Source: Brachypterus glaber
Lineage: Eukaryota; Arthropoda; Insecta; Coleoptera; Kateretidae
NCBI GenBank assembly: GCA_958510825.1
Contig: OY294048.1
Span: 23,081,589-23,145,588 of the forward strand
Direction of reading: 5' to 3'
Length of the DNA: 64,000 nucleotides
How positions within the stretch are numbered: the stretch's first letter is position 1; each line of letters opens with the position of its first letter. Shown here piece after piece: positions 1 through 11,689 of the stretch. The notes beneath the pieces are model-generated. The model had not been told where the DNA came from. It worked only from the letters and a program-made list of their open reading frames with translations, and did no database searches. The position numbers and the translations under genes were made by a program.

Positions 1-225
1 TTATTTTAAAGTCTTTTAGTTATCCTTAATATTGTGTAAAGCAACCCTTATTGGGGGTAAAACCTCGGATAAAACAGAGATTTAAGATACAAGCATGCAT
101 GCCAAATTTCAGTTTTTTAAAGTGCGTAAAACCTAAAGAAGGTTAATTTAGACTCATGGGCTATGTTGGGGGGAAGAAGATGTTTATGTAATGCACTTTT
201 AATTTTAATTAGGGTACAAACATAA
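1..225. repeat. Dispersed repeat, copy A
   Basis: The block with 'agttatcctt', 'gtaaaacagagattt', 'aagcatgcat' and 'ggctatgttgggg' lines up base by base, with many differences, with 14575-14770. The two share word order over about 190 bases, so this is an interspersed repeat. I see no coding capacity and cannot assign a class. Confidence 0.6.
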
Positions 226-229
226 ACAG

Positions 230-360
230 AATTTTTTAGCCACTTTTAAAGGGGCTTAGCTCCCTTACGAAGCATTTTTACATATGTTTATAGGAACTTT
301 TTTCATATTTCCCTATGTAGAATAACCCCTTAAAATCATGACATCATTTACTGGACATCC
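230..360. repeat. Partial arm of the adjacent palindromic element
   Basis: This stretch (gctcccttacgaagc, acatatgtttata, gacatcctgta) repeats the right arm of the next element (1380-1516) in the same orientation. It abuts that element, so it is a second truncated copy or an edge duplication. Confidence 0.6.
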
Positions 361-366
361 TGTATG

Positions 367-1516
367 TACAGGTTGTCTCAGAACTGACGCACTTCTTTTC
401 ATGGAGTTAAATAAAAAGATATGAAAAAAAGTTCCTATAAACATATATCCAAAAACGACTCGTAAGGGAGCTACGCCCCTTTATAAGGGGTTCTAAAAAT
501 TCGATTTTTATTAATTAACTTAGGAGCCCTTTGTGTTAAAGCAACAATGTTTTGCATGTGATCTTTTCTTATTAAGACCTATTAGCCAATGGTATTTGCA
601 TGTATTTACTTCAACCATGGACGTCCAAAATGAGGGGTCTTATCCCTTTTTTGCCCCAAACTTTTTGCTGCTTATTATTACTAGAATAGTATTCCTCAGG
701 AAAAAAATACATAAAACAGCTATTTTGTTGTAATGCCATAGGATTGGCCGTTTTCCAGAAAAATACAGTTAAAGGAAAAATTATAGGTTTTGAGAACTAA
801 AAATTAAACACTAAAATATTTAAAACCAAGATTTTAGTGATGTAGGATTACTGTACATCAGAAACCAAGAAAAAAAGTTTCTATACATGTAGTGCCAAAA
901 ACCAATTCTAAGGAAGTTACGGTCTCCCAAAATACACAATTTTTATAGGGCCAGAGTACCCTTAAAAACGATTTTTGGATTTACATGTATAGCAACTTTT
1001 TTTCTTAGCTTTTGATGTAGAATTACCCTGACTTAATAAAATTTTGGTTTACATGTTAGTGTTTATTTTTTGTTTCTCGAAACGGTAATCTTGCCTTTGA
1101 TTGTATTTTTCTCGAAAATGGTTAATCCTACAGTATTGGAACAAGTACTTTTTTATGTGTTTTTACCTGGTGAATATTAGTTTTATAATAAACCCACAAA
1201 AAATTAAAGCAGCAAAAATTTTGAGGCAAAAAGGTGATAAGACTCCCATTTTGGACCTCCCTGGTTGAAATAACTACATGAAAATACCATTAGCTAATAG
1301 GCCTTAATAAGGAAAGATCACATGCAAAGCCTTGTTGATTTAACACAAAGGGTTCCTGAGTTATTAAATACAAATCGAATTTTTAGAACCCCTTTTGAAG
1401 GGGCGTAGCTCCCTTACGAATCGTTTTCGGACATATGTTTATATAAACTTTTTTTTCATATTTTTTTATGTAGTCACTCTGTAAAAGGAAGTGCGCCAGT
1501 TCTGAGACACCCTGTA
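367..1516. mobile_element. Palindromic (foldback) DNA element, 1.15 kb
   Basis: The left end at 367 (TACAGGTTGTCTCAGAACTG) is the inverted complement of the right end at 1488-1516 (CAGTTCTGAGACACCCTGTA). The inverted match continues inward almost to the centre near 935, for example 'gggagctacgcccctt' at 467 against 'aaggggcgtagctccc' at 1400. A TACAGGGTGTCnC terminus is typical of insect non-autonomous elements. There is no transposase ORF. A related, internally truncated copy lies at 27560-28182. Both arms are essentially full length, so the whole element is one imperfect hairpin. Confidence 0.75.
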
Positions 1517-2609
1517 TATCTATCGGTGTATATATGAGTGAAGTGAATATAAGAGTTTTAAAAACGTAAGTGACATTTTCAAAACTGACTTTATAAACTT
1601 TTAGTTTCCAGATATTACGGGCTAGAGGTGGCTTTTCAGCTTTTTAGTATTTTTGTATTTTTTTTTATTTTAAATTTCCCGAGGTGTATACCACTATGAA
1701 AAGTCCGTGTACAAATTTTCGGTAGTCTTTTAAAAACCTTTAATAAATCTCAAGAATCTTGACAAAAATTTCGAAAATCTCGGCAATTTTCGACAAGTTT
1801 CGAAGATTTTTCAGAAATCTAAAAGCTAAAATCTCTAAAATTGTAGATTTTTATGTCAAAAATCTTGGATGTCATACAGAAATTGCAGAAGTCAGTATAA
1901 AAATATTTACCCCTCCCAATTTCCCTTTCCCTGATATTTCAAATGTACATTCTTCTTTTGCGATTTTCTATAAGGATACTAATTATTATAATTTTTACTT
2001 TTACTGAAAATTTATACTAAATCGCAATTTTGCTTCTCGTTTTTCTTTATTTATTATCATTTTATTTTATTATTTTTTTTAAGAAATTAAATTTACTGAT
2101 AATTTCCATATTTTTTTGAAAATGTGGTAGCTATGTGGTATATAAACATAAACATAAACATAAACATCATTTATTATGCTCCTTAAATTTTACATAAAAA
2201 AAAAAATTACAAGCATTCGTCAATTTAATTAAATTTAGTCACTTAATTTGTATCTGAATTTATATCAAAATTTCTAATGTCATAGATTAGAAACTCCTGT
2301 ATGGAGTAAAACGGATTTTTCAAGATCAATTCAATTCAATTCAATTCAATTCAAGATCAATATCTATAATAGGTATCTGGGGTAGCTGAACCGAATCCAT
2401 CATTAAAAATTAGAAACTCAAAATCCAATATAGTAGCAAAAATTGGTAAGTTTAGAAAAATAGTCCACCCCAACGCTGTTTTTTTTTTCATTCATCGCAG
2501 ACCTGTGTCATTACCGTCCGCACTGAAACAAACTAATTAGTTTTTAATGGCCTGATTTTTATGTTTACTAGAAAAATAGTTATTGTTTAAGAATATACAG
2601 TGGCCATCC
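1517..2609. other. AT-rich spacer with two short tandem repeats
   Basis: No gene or larger repeat is recognisable. It holds (ATAAAC)n at about 2141-2167 and (TTCAA)n at about 2329-2355. An 82-codon open frame at 1759-2007 is low-complexity and has no recognisable domain. Confidence 0.5.
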
Positions 2610-2905
2610 ATTTCTTCTACGGAATATTTTCAAAAAAAAAAAATGATTAAAAAGTACACAAAATAGAATCAAATATGCGTCACTCGAAGAATATGGAATA
2701 GTTGATATTCCGGCTTCGTGGATTAAATCATAATATGATTGACAAATGACAAATATTATTTGTCTAACCAGTCTCAATATCTAGAAATTGGAGACGCTAA
2801 TGTTAACACATATTAGAAATCACAAATATAAATCAAATACACTTCCCTGCGACATTGGAGTTCCACAGGAAGGCGTCTTGTTACCGTTGTTGATCATTTT
2901 GCAAT
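2610..2905 (+). pseudogene. LINE reverse-transcriptase fragment
   Basis: The translation reads EEYGIVDIPASWIKS at about 2675-2720 and, after stops and frameshifts, DIGVPQEGVLLPLLIIL at about 2847-2895. The second peptide matches the GVPQGSxLGPLLF motif of non-LTR retrotransposon reverse transcriptase, and the first matches the helix just before it. No YxDD box follows. This is a short, decayed, truncated fragment; the clade cannot be determined. Confidence 0.6.
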
Positions 2906-3479
2906 GATCTTAAATTAACCCTATAGACCTATTACATATGTTTTGTTGCTTTCTGCACGCTTGCACTTAAGTTCAAGTAAATTTACAGTTAAACACAGTT
3001 AAACATGACAAAGAACTAGTTCTTTATCATGTTTAAGAATTAAAAAACAAATACAGTACTTATTTGGTTGGTTGAAAATTGTATGTCAGTGCAAGAAAGT
3101 GCTGTCCCAACGAACAAACCTAATTAGTGTCCTTGTAGACCACCTAATTAGTGTCCTTTTACACTACAATTTGTAGTAAATGTATTTCAGTTTGCATATG
3201 ATATCTCTTATTTAATTTACGCAATATAAACGTGGGACTCGGTCGATTTGTAGTGATTATTTTTAACTCAATAGCATTGTGCAGATCCTATTTTTTAAAA
3301 ATTTGGGGTGATGACCATTTATTCCCTATATTTGTATAGTTTGACAATGTTTGTCCGTGAAAACTTTAAGCGACTTTCCAAAAAGTAGGCGTGACATTTT
3401 TTTTTGAAGTTTGATTGCCCAAAACTTTGAAACGGATGAACAAAATTGGATAAACATTTTGTAATCTGGAGAAGTCCTG

Positions 3480-4025
3480 TTTTAATTTGTTGGATAAGCT
3501 GGATAATTAAGATAAATCGTATACTAAAAATTTTAATGCAATTTTACTTTAGAACGGCATAATCTCGTTCTTATCTCAGATGACCAGGATAACTTGATTA
3601 AGGGGTTACTCAAATTACGTCAGGCTCAAAAGCTTTTAAATGCTGCATTTGGTTCTGAGACCAGCAATAATACCAAGGGAAAATAATGAAATGTGTAATT
3701 ATACCATAAGGGTTATATGTTTTGTTTATATGCTAATTCTACTGATATTAATTAATTTAATTCCACATATAACGATTTGGTAATTTCACACTAAAAAGAA
3801 ATACTTGCAGATTTTTATATCAGATTTCCCATTTTTTTTTTCGGTCCTTTTAAGGTATAAGATGTTAATTTACAAAGACTAATTTGTGAATGGTGGTTTA
3901 CCCCAAGCTAGCTAATATTAAAAGTTATAAGATGTCACACAAATCTTTACGAAATTAGAGAAATTAAAAAAGTACGATTTTCGGACCGGTACGATATAGG
4001 CTACCTTCCTCTACTATTTATTATA
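3480..4025. repeat. Dispersed repeat shared with 19790-20015 and 50640-50840
   Basis: Words such as 'ggataacttgattaagggg' and 'attataccataagg' recur in the same order at 19860-20010. The tail 'accggtacgatataggctac' at 3985-4010 recurs at about 50815 and 51645. This is an interspersed repeat of unknown class, without an ORF. Confidence 0.6.
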
Positions 4026-4745
4026 CAACTCACAGGGCCTGCTCTAGAATAGTATTAAAAGGTAGTTCCGAATTTTCAAAAATGTTTAAAAATCATCCTA
4101 GACAAAAAAATTTTGGATATAAATTTGTCATGAAAAAATAAGCATTTTTTTAAATGTTCATCTGTCCGTCCGTCCGTCCGCCGTCTGTCCGTCTGTCCGT
4201 CCATCCGTCCGTCCGTCCGTCCGTCCAATGTCACGATTTTTGTAAACACGATAACTCAAGAACGAATAATCCGATCCACTTAAAATTTTCAGGAAAAATC
4301 AAGTTCTACGAGGGGAGATTCCTATTTTTTTTAAGTAATCCCCCAAAAACAAAAAAAGTTATGGGGAGTTAAACTTTTTAAAAAAGTGAAAAAAGCTGAA
4401 AGAAAATTCTCATTAATGTAACTTTTTCAGGAAAAATTAATTTTTATTATAAAATTTAATTTTTATCCATTTTGAAAGTAAAAAAAAAATACTTTCTGAT
4501 CCTTATAATAGATCAACTCTGCCAGTTTTAAAAGTAATCCCCCCAAAAACAAAAAAGTTATGGGGGGTTAAACTTTTAAAAAAAAATAAAAAAACTCTTA
4601 TTGTGAATTTTTTTTCTATTTTCGCGAAAATATGTTTAAAAAAATTATTTTTTAATTTGTTTTATTTGAAAATTATTTACTTTTAATAGTAGGTATATAA
4701 TGCAATGCTTAGCATTATATATCTTCGCGGCTTGTTTTGACGTAA
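4025..4745 (+). repeat. CGTC-rich dispersed repeat (family B), copy 1
   Basis: Ordered hallmarks are 'cacagggcctgctctagaata', 'tttggatataaatttg', a (TCCG)n tract at 4165-4225, 'cacgataactcaagaacg', 'tcaggaaaaatcaag' and 'gttatgggg(a/g)gtta', ending near a 'cattatatatcttcgcggctt' word. The same order recurs at 4805-5465, 5480-5633, 8710-9265 (inverted) and 55105-55540. No ORF is conserved among copies, so this is a non-coding interspersed repeat. Confidence 0.7.
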
Positions 4746-4804
4746 TCCTATAATTGTTTATTAATTCCTATAAAAAATATACATCTATTATTATTGTTAT
4801 TATA

Positions 4805-5465
4805 TTATTCACAGCGCCTGCGCTAGAATAATATTATACGGTATTTTCGAACTTTCAAAAAAAATCAAAAATCCTCCTAGACAAAATATTCTTGGATATA
4901 AATTTGTTTCATGAAAAAATAAGCAACTTATTTTTTCAAATATCCCTCTGTCTATCCGTCCGTCCGTTCGTCTAATGTCACCTTTTTGTGTGCACGGTTA
5001 TCAAGTGCGACTTGAAATTTTCAGGAAAAATCAAGTTCCATGAGGAGAAGATCCCTATTGTTTTCAAAAGCAATCCCCCAAAAACAAAAAAGTTATGGGG
5101 GGTTAACGTAAAAAAAATCGAAAAAAGCTGAAAGAAAATTTCGATTAACGTAATTTTTTCGGGGAAAAATTACTTTTATTATAAGGATTAATTCTACGAA
5201 AAAAAAAATAAATAAATAAATAAAAATAAAAAAAAAATGAAAAATTTTGATATTTTTTTTTGATTTTTTTTTAATTTTTCGTATTTTGGAAAAAGGAAAT
5301 TTAATTAAAAAAAAAACTGAAATATTAAAAAAAAAATATTTTTTTTTTTGAAAACTTTTTTTTGATTTTTTTTTAAAAATTTTTCGCTTTTTAAAAAAGA
5401 TCTTTTTAAAAAAAAAAAATATTTTTTTAAAAATATATAGCATTACATATCTTCACCGCTTGTTA
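4805..5465 (+). repeat. Family B repeat, copy 2
   Basis: This is a head-to-tail neighbour of copy 1 with the same landmarks: 'acagcgcctgcgctagaata' at 4812, CGTC repeats near 4960, and 'agttatggggggtta' near 5090. Copies 1 and 2 lying in tandem at about 0.75-kb spacing suggest unequal exchange or a naturally tandem repeat. The long A and T runs at 5190-5430 are low-complexity. Confidence 0.7.
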
Positions 5466-5479
5466 TTATTATACAATTT

Positions 5480-5633
5480 AGACCACGTAGTGCTAGATTA
5501 GTAATAGGTATACGTTAGTTTCGAATTTCCCAAAATCGCCAAAAAACTTCCTATACAAAAAATACTTTACAAATGTGTTTCATGAAAAAATAAGAAACTT
5601 TGAAACTGTCCGTCTGCCTGTCCGTCCGTCTGA
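5480..5633 (+). repeat. Family B repeat, copy 3, left half
   Basis: The family B order is present up to the 'gtccgtccgtctga' CGTC tract. It is then interrupted by the CAGTG element at 5634 and resumes as 'gcgtctgtctgatgtcatg' at 6271. Confidence 0.6.
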
Positions 5634-6269
5634 CAGTGCTAAAATTCAACTTTTTTTTGGACAAAATTCTGCCATCGCGACGGTAGAGAATTCGATTAAT
5701 TTTATTTAAAAAAAAATGGAAAGTACTCGTATGTTTTAGAGCAATGCTGGGGCAAAGTAGCTTTGCATTAACCTAACCTAAAGAATTAAGACCAATTTTG
5801 GGTCCCAATTTTGTTAACTAATTGGTCCAATATTTAATCTGCGATAAATCAGTCAATTTTCATGAGTTTACTATTCTTTCCCTGGCTATTCAATACTTCA
5901 AGCAAAAAATTATTTTGTCGAACGGTTTTAAAAATATGAAAAATTACAAAAAACAATCATATTTCGGTTATTAGTAGACGCCGAAGAATCTAATAGTTCT
6001 CATTCAATAGCTAAGAAAATTTCCTATACCCATATTAGGAATTCCACAGTCAGTATGCGTTTTTGCAGGAAATTCAAAATTAGCAAAAAAAAACGATGGT
6101 CAACAATTTTAAAAATTTTTAAGGTTACGTTAATACACAGCTACTTTTCCGCAGAATTACTCTAAAACATAAAGCCTTGCGAGTACTTTCCATTTTTTTT
6201 TATTAAAATTTATCAAATTCTCTACCGTCAGCAGAATTTTGTCCAAAAAAAAGCTGAATTTTCCCACTG
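5634..6269. mobile_element. Palindromic element with CAGTG termini, inserted in family B
   Basis: The left end (CAGTGCTAAAATTCA, then TTGGACAAAATTCTGC) is repeated in inverted form at the right end (GCAGAATTTTGTCC, then TGAATTTTCCCACTG). Inner arms also pair, for example 'tggaaagtactcg' at 5717 with 'cgagtactttcca' at 6179. CAGTG ends suggest a Tc1/mariner-like non-autonomous element, but no clear TA duplication is visible. It splits a family B copy, so it is younger than that copy. Confidence 0.65.
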
Positions 6270-6401
6270 TGCGTCTGTCTGATGTCATGTTTTTTGTTAG
6301 CAAGTCCAAACCAATTTTGAAAAAAGTCAACAAACATTTTCTAAATCAAGAAAATGTTTGGTGATGTATATTGATTGATATTGATTGTATTGTACTAGTA
6401 A

Positions 6402-6810
6402 TACAGGGTGGCCCAACTCTACTTACCCAAAAACACCAATTTTAACGAAAATATTTTAAAAAATTTAAAATATCTATCTCCTCACCACGGTGGGGGTGGA
6501 GTTAGAAAATTTGTATTATCAGATTGAATTTCAGCAAGTTCAAAAACCCCTTTATAGCAATTTTCAAATTTTTGTGAAAAAATATTGTATATTCCCCGTT
6601 TGCCACCCTTTGGGGTGGGGCCCAATGTTTACCAAAAACATCGTGCTTACAAGATTTCCTGGACTTTCCAGAACAACCGATCTACAGACATTTTTTTGCT
6701 CGAAATTGATTTATATCAACATAAAAAGCAAGAAAACACAAAAAATTAAAATCTTTGCACGATTACAAGGCTTTCCCAAATTTTGAAAATTTTTAAAATA
6801 AGAAAGCAAT
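6402..6810 (-). repeat. Dispersed repeat (family C), inverted copy
   Basis: The words 'ggtgggggtggagttag', 'aaaaacccctttatagcaat', 'aaattgatttatatc' and 'ggctttcccaaattttgaaa' appear in the reverse complement order of 33700-34245. A shorter inverted copy lies at 55690-55830. No ORF is supported. Confidence 0.6.
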
Positions 6811-7059
6811 AGAGGAAAACCCAAAATTTTCAGAAAATAATACGTTCCTTAACACATCATTCCCTAATAAAATAATAAGTACGCGCACGAGATCAAAGCA
6901 ATTATATTGGGAAGTAGGTATATCGAGATAACAAAATAAGCATTACATATTTTTACGTCTTGTTATTATTACATATTATTATTATTAAAAAATATTTTTT
7001 TTTGAAAAACCAAATTTTTTGAAAAACTAATATTTTTGAGAAACATATTTTCCTCGATT

Positions 7060-7225
7060 TTTTTAAAAAGTTAAACCTTCAATAACTTTTTTGTTTGGGA
7101 AGGAATTATTTTCAATAATCGGAATCTTCCTCTCATAGAACTTGATTTTTTCTGAAAATTTCGTGTTCAGTTATCGTGCTTACAAAAAACGTGAAGAATT
7201 TTTTGAAATTCGAAACTACCGTACT
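7060..7225 (-). repeat. Family B repeat, partial inverted copy
   Basis: The words 'aataacttttttgtttggg', 'agaacttgattttttctga' and 'gttatcgtgcttacaaaaaa' are the reverse complement of the central part of family B. Confidence 0.5.
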
Positions 7226-7329
7226 ATAATTAGGGTTATTTAGAAATAGGGTCATTAAAAAAAAAAACGAGGAACTCCTGAAGGTTCCATGGATCCAGAA
7301 ATCGATTTCAAGAATTAAAAACAATTTAA

Positions 7330-8700
7330 AAAAATCAAAACTATTATTAACAAAAAAAAACCTTATCCGAGCTACTCGTGAGGTTGTGGTGTTACCTTGC
7401 TTTACTATCCGCTTTTCAGGTTTCCTATCTCGCTTAAAGCGAGTGGCTTTTCAGGTTGCCGAATTTACCACGGTAAAAAAAAATACTTTTTAGTGAATTT
7501 AAAGCTGAGCACTTTAAATCGAAAATAACACAAAATACTTGATTGTTCCAAATTCACCCAATTTAATAAAACAATATTAATTGCAAAAACACATTATAAG
7601 GTAAATAAATGCACGAGGGTTGAAAAACATGTCGTGGCAATGGAACTATTTACGGCTGTCTTTGTTCAGAACTTCAACCAAACAGCTTCAGTAGCTAGTG
7701 CCTGCGCGATATACATGGTGTCCCGAAAACATAACGACAAACTTTAACGGGTGATAGAGGATATCAAAAAAATATTTTTTGTTTAGTAAACATATGTCCG
7801 CAAATGAGCCGTTTGGGCTGTAGAGCAAAAATAATTATTTAAATAAAAACAAAATTTTTAATATAACACGTTTTTAAAATTGACTAAAAAGTATAAAATG
7901 AATAGGACTAAAATGTATAAAATTATTTTTCCTAGCTCCATACAGATTTATAACCCCATACAGATTTTCCCGATTTTCAAAATCAAAAACGTTTGATTGC
8001 TTAAAAGTTGCTCCTTGGAAAAAATCGATTAATGTTTAGAGGTAGCCCAAAGCAATCAAACTTAATAATATAGAATCACAACCCAGTAATAAAATCTTTA
8101 TTTTTGGCTTTATAATATTTTTATTTTTAATTTTTGGTTCAGGATGCGTAAAAAATACTTTAAATGCATTTATTTTCAAAATGGTTACTTCTGCCATGTT
8201 ACACCATATTTATATAAAAAAGTATATTCCAACAAAAAAATTCAAAAAAAGTACGCCGAAAAGTTTAAGGCATAATACTGAAAATCCACCTGGTTTCGAA
8301 TTGAAAGTTATTTTTTTTTTTGACCGATTTGCGGAAACAAATAATGTCTTCTATATACGCATGTAGGTTAACATGTATATATTCTGGTATATTAATTTAT
8401 AAGTTTGCAGGTTTTTGTTTAAAACAATTTATTATCCTTTTTAAAACTTGTAAAAATAACATATTCGCGAAGTTTTCAAATAATTGGCGACTCTTTTATG
8501 TTCTAACAATACAGCTAGTATTTTTCTAAATATTACCAAATTTTCCTCAATTTTATATACAATCATTTTTATCCGATAAACAGGTAGCGATTTTTTTCAA
8601 AGTTTGAGTGCTTTGAGCTACCTTTATTCGATTTTGCTCATTTTTTGGTCGCCACCGTTTTTTACCAATGACCAACTTTTATGCATCAGAGCGTTTTCGA
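7330..8700. other. Unassigned AT-rich region with a loose inverted pair
   Basis: No coding region is recognised. 'aggtagcccaaagcaatcaa' at 8040 is matched in inverted form by 'gagtgctttgagctacctt' at about 8616, so a diverged palindromic element of about 0.6 kb may lie here. A 'atggtgtcccgaaaacat' word at 7714 resembles a transposon terminus. Confidence 0.35.
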
Positions 8701-8709
8701 TTTCGAATT

Positions 8710-9265
8710 TTTTTGACAGGCTAGTACCTACCCTATAAAAAAAATAAAAAAAAAATAAAATTTTTCATTTTTTTATTAAATTTTCTTTTCGGGAAAAACG
8801 AAAAATTAAAAAAAAAATTCAAAAAAAACTTTTTTCAATTTTTTTTTTATTTTTTTTTTAAGAATTGATCCTTATAATAAAAGTAATTTTTCCTGGAAAA
8901 ATTAAGTTAATCAGAATTTCCTTTCAGCTTTTTTCGATTTTTTAAAAGGTTTACCCCCCCATAACTTTTTTTTTGGGGATTACTTTTAAAAATAATGGGG
9001 ATCTTCCCCTCGTAGAACTTGATTTTTCCTGAAAATTTCAAGTCGATCGAATTATTCGTTCTTGAGTTATCGTGTTTACAAAAAACGTGAAATCAGACAG
9101 ACACGCAGACGGACGGACATTAAAAAAAAATTGTTTATTGTTTCATGAAACAAATTTATATCCAAGAATTTTTTGTCTAGGACGATTTTTGATTTTTTTT
9201 TGAAATTGGAAACTACCGTATAATATTATTCTAGCGCAGGCGCTGTGAATAATATAATAGCAGAA
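8710..9265 (-). repeat. Family B repeat, inverted copy
   Basis: Read in reverse complement it carries the family B order: 'agcgcctgcgctagaata' (9226-9243), 'cttggatataaatttg', a CGTC stretch at 9095-9118, 'tcaggaaaaatcaag', and 'gttatggggggg' at about 8955. Confidence 0.7.
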
Positions 9266-9832
9266 TCATCAGAATCAATTTGGCAACAGGGCTAATTTTA
9301 GGAGTGTTTTGTTTAAAAAAAAAAACTGCCCCTAAACGACTGCGTATATTTTTAATATGGACCTATATGTGTTTTTTTTTTAATTACCTATTTTCTAAAT
9401 GACCCTGTATATTATATAAAAATATTTTAATAAAAAGTTTTTTTTTTAATTTTAGTTAAATTATAGATATACATTTTTTAATTTATTAGTTTGTATTTAA
9501 ACAGGTAAATTATTCTTTTTTTTTTGTTGATAACAATAATAATTATAATAACAATAACAAGAATTGTTATTGGTATTAATTATTTTATAAATATTGTGAT
9601 TGTTATACATTTTATATCTTACAAACAATAAAGATCTATCCCATACAATAATGAAATTGTTTGGAAAGGATATCAAATATGGAAAATCAGTGGAAATAGA
9701 GGCAGTCTTTTTGGATGTTTTTTGAGAAATTAGCCATTAAAAGTGAAGAGTATCCATCAAAATTTATTGTGTTTTAACTGTCTAATAAAGTGTAAAATAC
9801 CTATAAAAATAGGTCCTAGAACGACAATAAAC

Positions 9833-9946
9833 CATTACAATTACAATTACAATTGCAATTGCAATTACAATTACAATTACAATTACAATTACAATTACAA
9901 TTACAATTACAATGTCAATTACAATTACAATTACAATTACAATTAC
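9833..9946. repeat. Hexanucleotide array (TTACAA)n
   Basis: About 19 units of TTACAA/CAATTA run almost without interruption; three units have G for A (ttgcaa) and one has TGT. The open frames on both strands here are artefacts of the array. Confidence 0.95.
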
Positions 9947-11015
9947 AGCACACAATATCCCCGGGTATCTGCTAAATGTCGCATGTCCAGGGACATTAGT
10001 CGTATATCCCAAGGATATCCCGAAAAGTATGTCCTGAGGACATACTGCCACTATATAAAGAGCGGTCCAAAAGTCACCCCCCCCCCTCTTAACTTTTGAA
10101 CCAGTTGAGATATCGATTTCAAATTTGGAACTTTTAAATAAGACAACTTAATCTATCTTTTAGCATATATTTAATACTTTCAGCTCTTAAAATGTGGGCA
10201 GGGGGCATGGGGGCACATTTTTTTAAATGGAAAGGAGGGTCGTGTAATACATCATTTTAAAGCTTATAAAATTCTCCATTTAAATCCATATTTTTAAAAA
10301 TAAAAAAAAATATGGGTTTAAAATGGGGTTGAAAATGGGTATTAATGTCAAAATTCCTCTAAAAAAACAAATAATTTTTAAAAATTGCTTAATTTAATCA
10401 TAAAAAATTGTTAAATATACTTTTAAACTAATTTTAGTTGACATAAATAAAAATTTATAAAAAAAACTTAAAAAATCGAATGTTTTAGCACAAAAAATTG
10501 AAAAATCAAAACCTTAAAAAACATTTTTAAAAAATTTAAAAATGTTAGTTTAAATAGAGAATTTTATAAGCTTTAAAATAATGTATCACACGACCCCCCT
10601 TTCCATTTAAAAAATATCCCCCCATGCCCCCCTGTCCACATTTTAAGATCTGAAAATATCAAATGTATGCTAAAAGATAGTTTGTTGCCTTATTTAAGAG
10701 TTCTAAATTTGAAGTCGATATCTTAACTCGTTCAAAAGTTAAAAAGGGGGGGGGTGACTTTTGGACCGCACTGTATATTACACATATAGCATACGTTTTA
10801 CGATGGATATCCGTTACTAAACGAAAATTTGCCACTTCCCCATGATATACTTTTGTTACTAAAGGGGAAGTCGAGCGACTTTCGAACCCGTTTATCCCAT
10901 GGATATACCTCTTATATCCCAAATGTCCTTCGGGATATCCTTGGGATATACGACTAACGTCCCGGTACATCCGGCATTGAGAGGACATTAAAAGTACATC
11001 CGGGGTATATTGTGT
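9947..11015. mobile_element. Palindromic element with GGATATCC arms
   Basis: Left arm 9947-10045 (agcacacaatatcccc, 'gtcgtatatcccaaggat') is inverted at 10905-11015 ('atccttgggatatacgac', 'ggtatattgtgtgct'). The arm centre is rich in overlapping GGATATCC and GGGATAT words. A third partial arm, 'cgggatatccttgggatat', stands alone at 11410-11430. The element hosts the CAGWGCGGTCC element at 10058-10773. Confidence 0.65.
10058..10773. mobile_element. Tc1/mariner-like MITE, CAGWGCGGTCC family, copy 1
   Basis: The termini are inverted: 'gagcggtccaaaagtcaccc' on the left and 'gggtgacttttggaccgca' plus CTG on the right, flanked by TA-rich sequence (ctatata / tatatta). Arms extend at least 90 bp through 'gttgagatatcgatttcaaa'. 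CAGTGCGGTCC-type ends with TA flanks fit the Tc1/mariner superfamily. There is no transposase, so it is non-autonomous. The second copy is at 47796-48494. Confidence 0.75.
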
Positions 11016-11174
11016 GCTATATGGGTATATTGTGTTGTTCTTTGTTGGACAGTTTCGTATTACCCCTAGGGGCCCTCCCTGAGGGAGGGTTAATACTCCC
11101 TCCGTCTTAAGTCTTAAGGTTAATCGTAGTACTTTTTGAAAAATTTATGATGAAAAAGGAAATATATTTCGTAG

Positions 11175-11382
11175 ATAAGTTACTAATTATGGACAAATGT
11201 CTCCGACAAAAGACAGTATTGCTTTTATTATTTTTTCGTGAAACTATTAGCTTAAATTTAAATAACTTGCACCTAGGTGCAAGCTGCTAATAGCAATATT
11301 TCACAAAAAATATAAAAAAAGCAATACTATTTGATGGCCACATTTTTCGGGAACAGTTTTACATAATTAGTAGCTTTCTTTA
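11175..11382. repeat. Palindrome with TTGCACCTAGGTGCAA centre
   Basis: Perfect core TTGCACCTAGGTGCAA at about 11267-11282. Outward, 'gcttttattattttttcgtg' pairs with 'cacaaaaaatataaaaaaagc', and 'aagttactaattatg' pairs with 'cataattagtagctt'. This is a short hairpin element, class unknown. Confidence 0.65.
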
Positions 11383-11449
11383 GGACAGACGTACAGTATA
11401 TCCTCAGAACATAACTTCGGGATATCCTTGGGATATGCGGTACGGAATC

Positions 11450-11640
11450 TTCTGATCACAGTACATTGTTAAACTCAGATAAAAGTGTCAATCTGTTAAT
11501 AAAAATCAGAACACAAATAGAAAATAAAATGCAAGATTGGTTTTATTCGAACACACTAAAACTCAATAAAGAGAAAACTCAAAAAATAATTATATTTACC
11601 AATAATAAAATAACAAATAACAGTAGGTGTAATCCATTGA
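11450..11640 (+). pseudogene. LINE reverse-transcriptase fragment (post-YADD palm)
   Basis: The translation STLLNSDKSVNLLIKI, then QDWFYSNTLKLNKEKT, matches the segment that follows the YxDD box in CR1/Jockey-type reverse transcriptases (DDTTLLN...LxxWFxxNxLxLNxxKT). The YADD codons are replaced by DH. The fragment is truncated on both sides and ends in unrelated sequence near 11640. Confidence 0.65.
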
Positions 11641-11689
11641 ATATCGTCCAGCATAGGGCGCTCGACCATTTTCAAATTTAATATTATTT

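Noticed and set aside
9743..10099. Open frames on both strands through 9.8-10 kb
   Set aside because: They are translations of the (TTACAA)n array.
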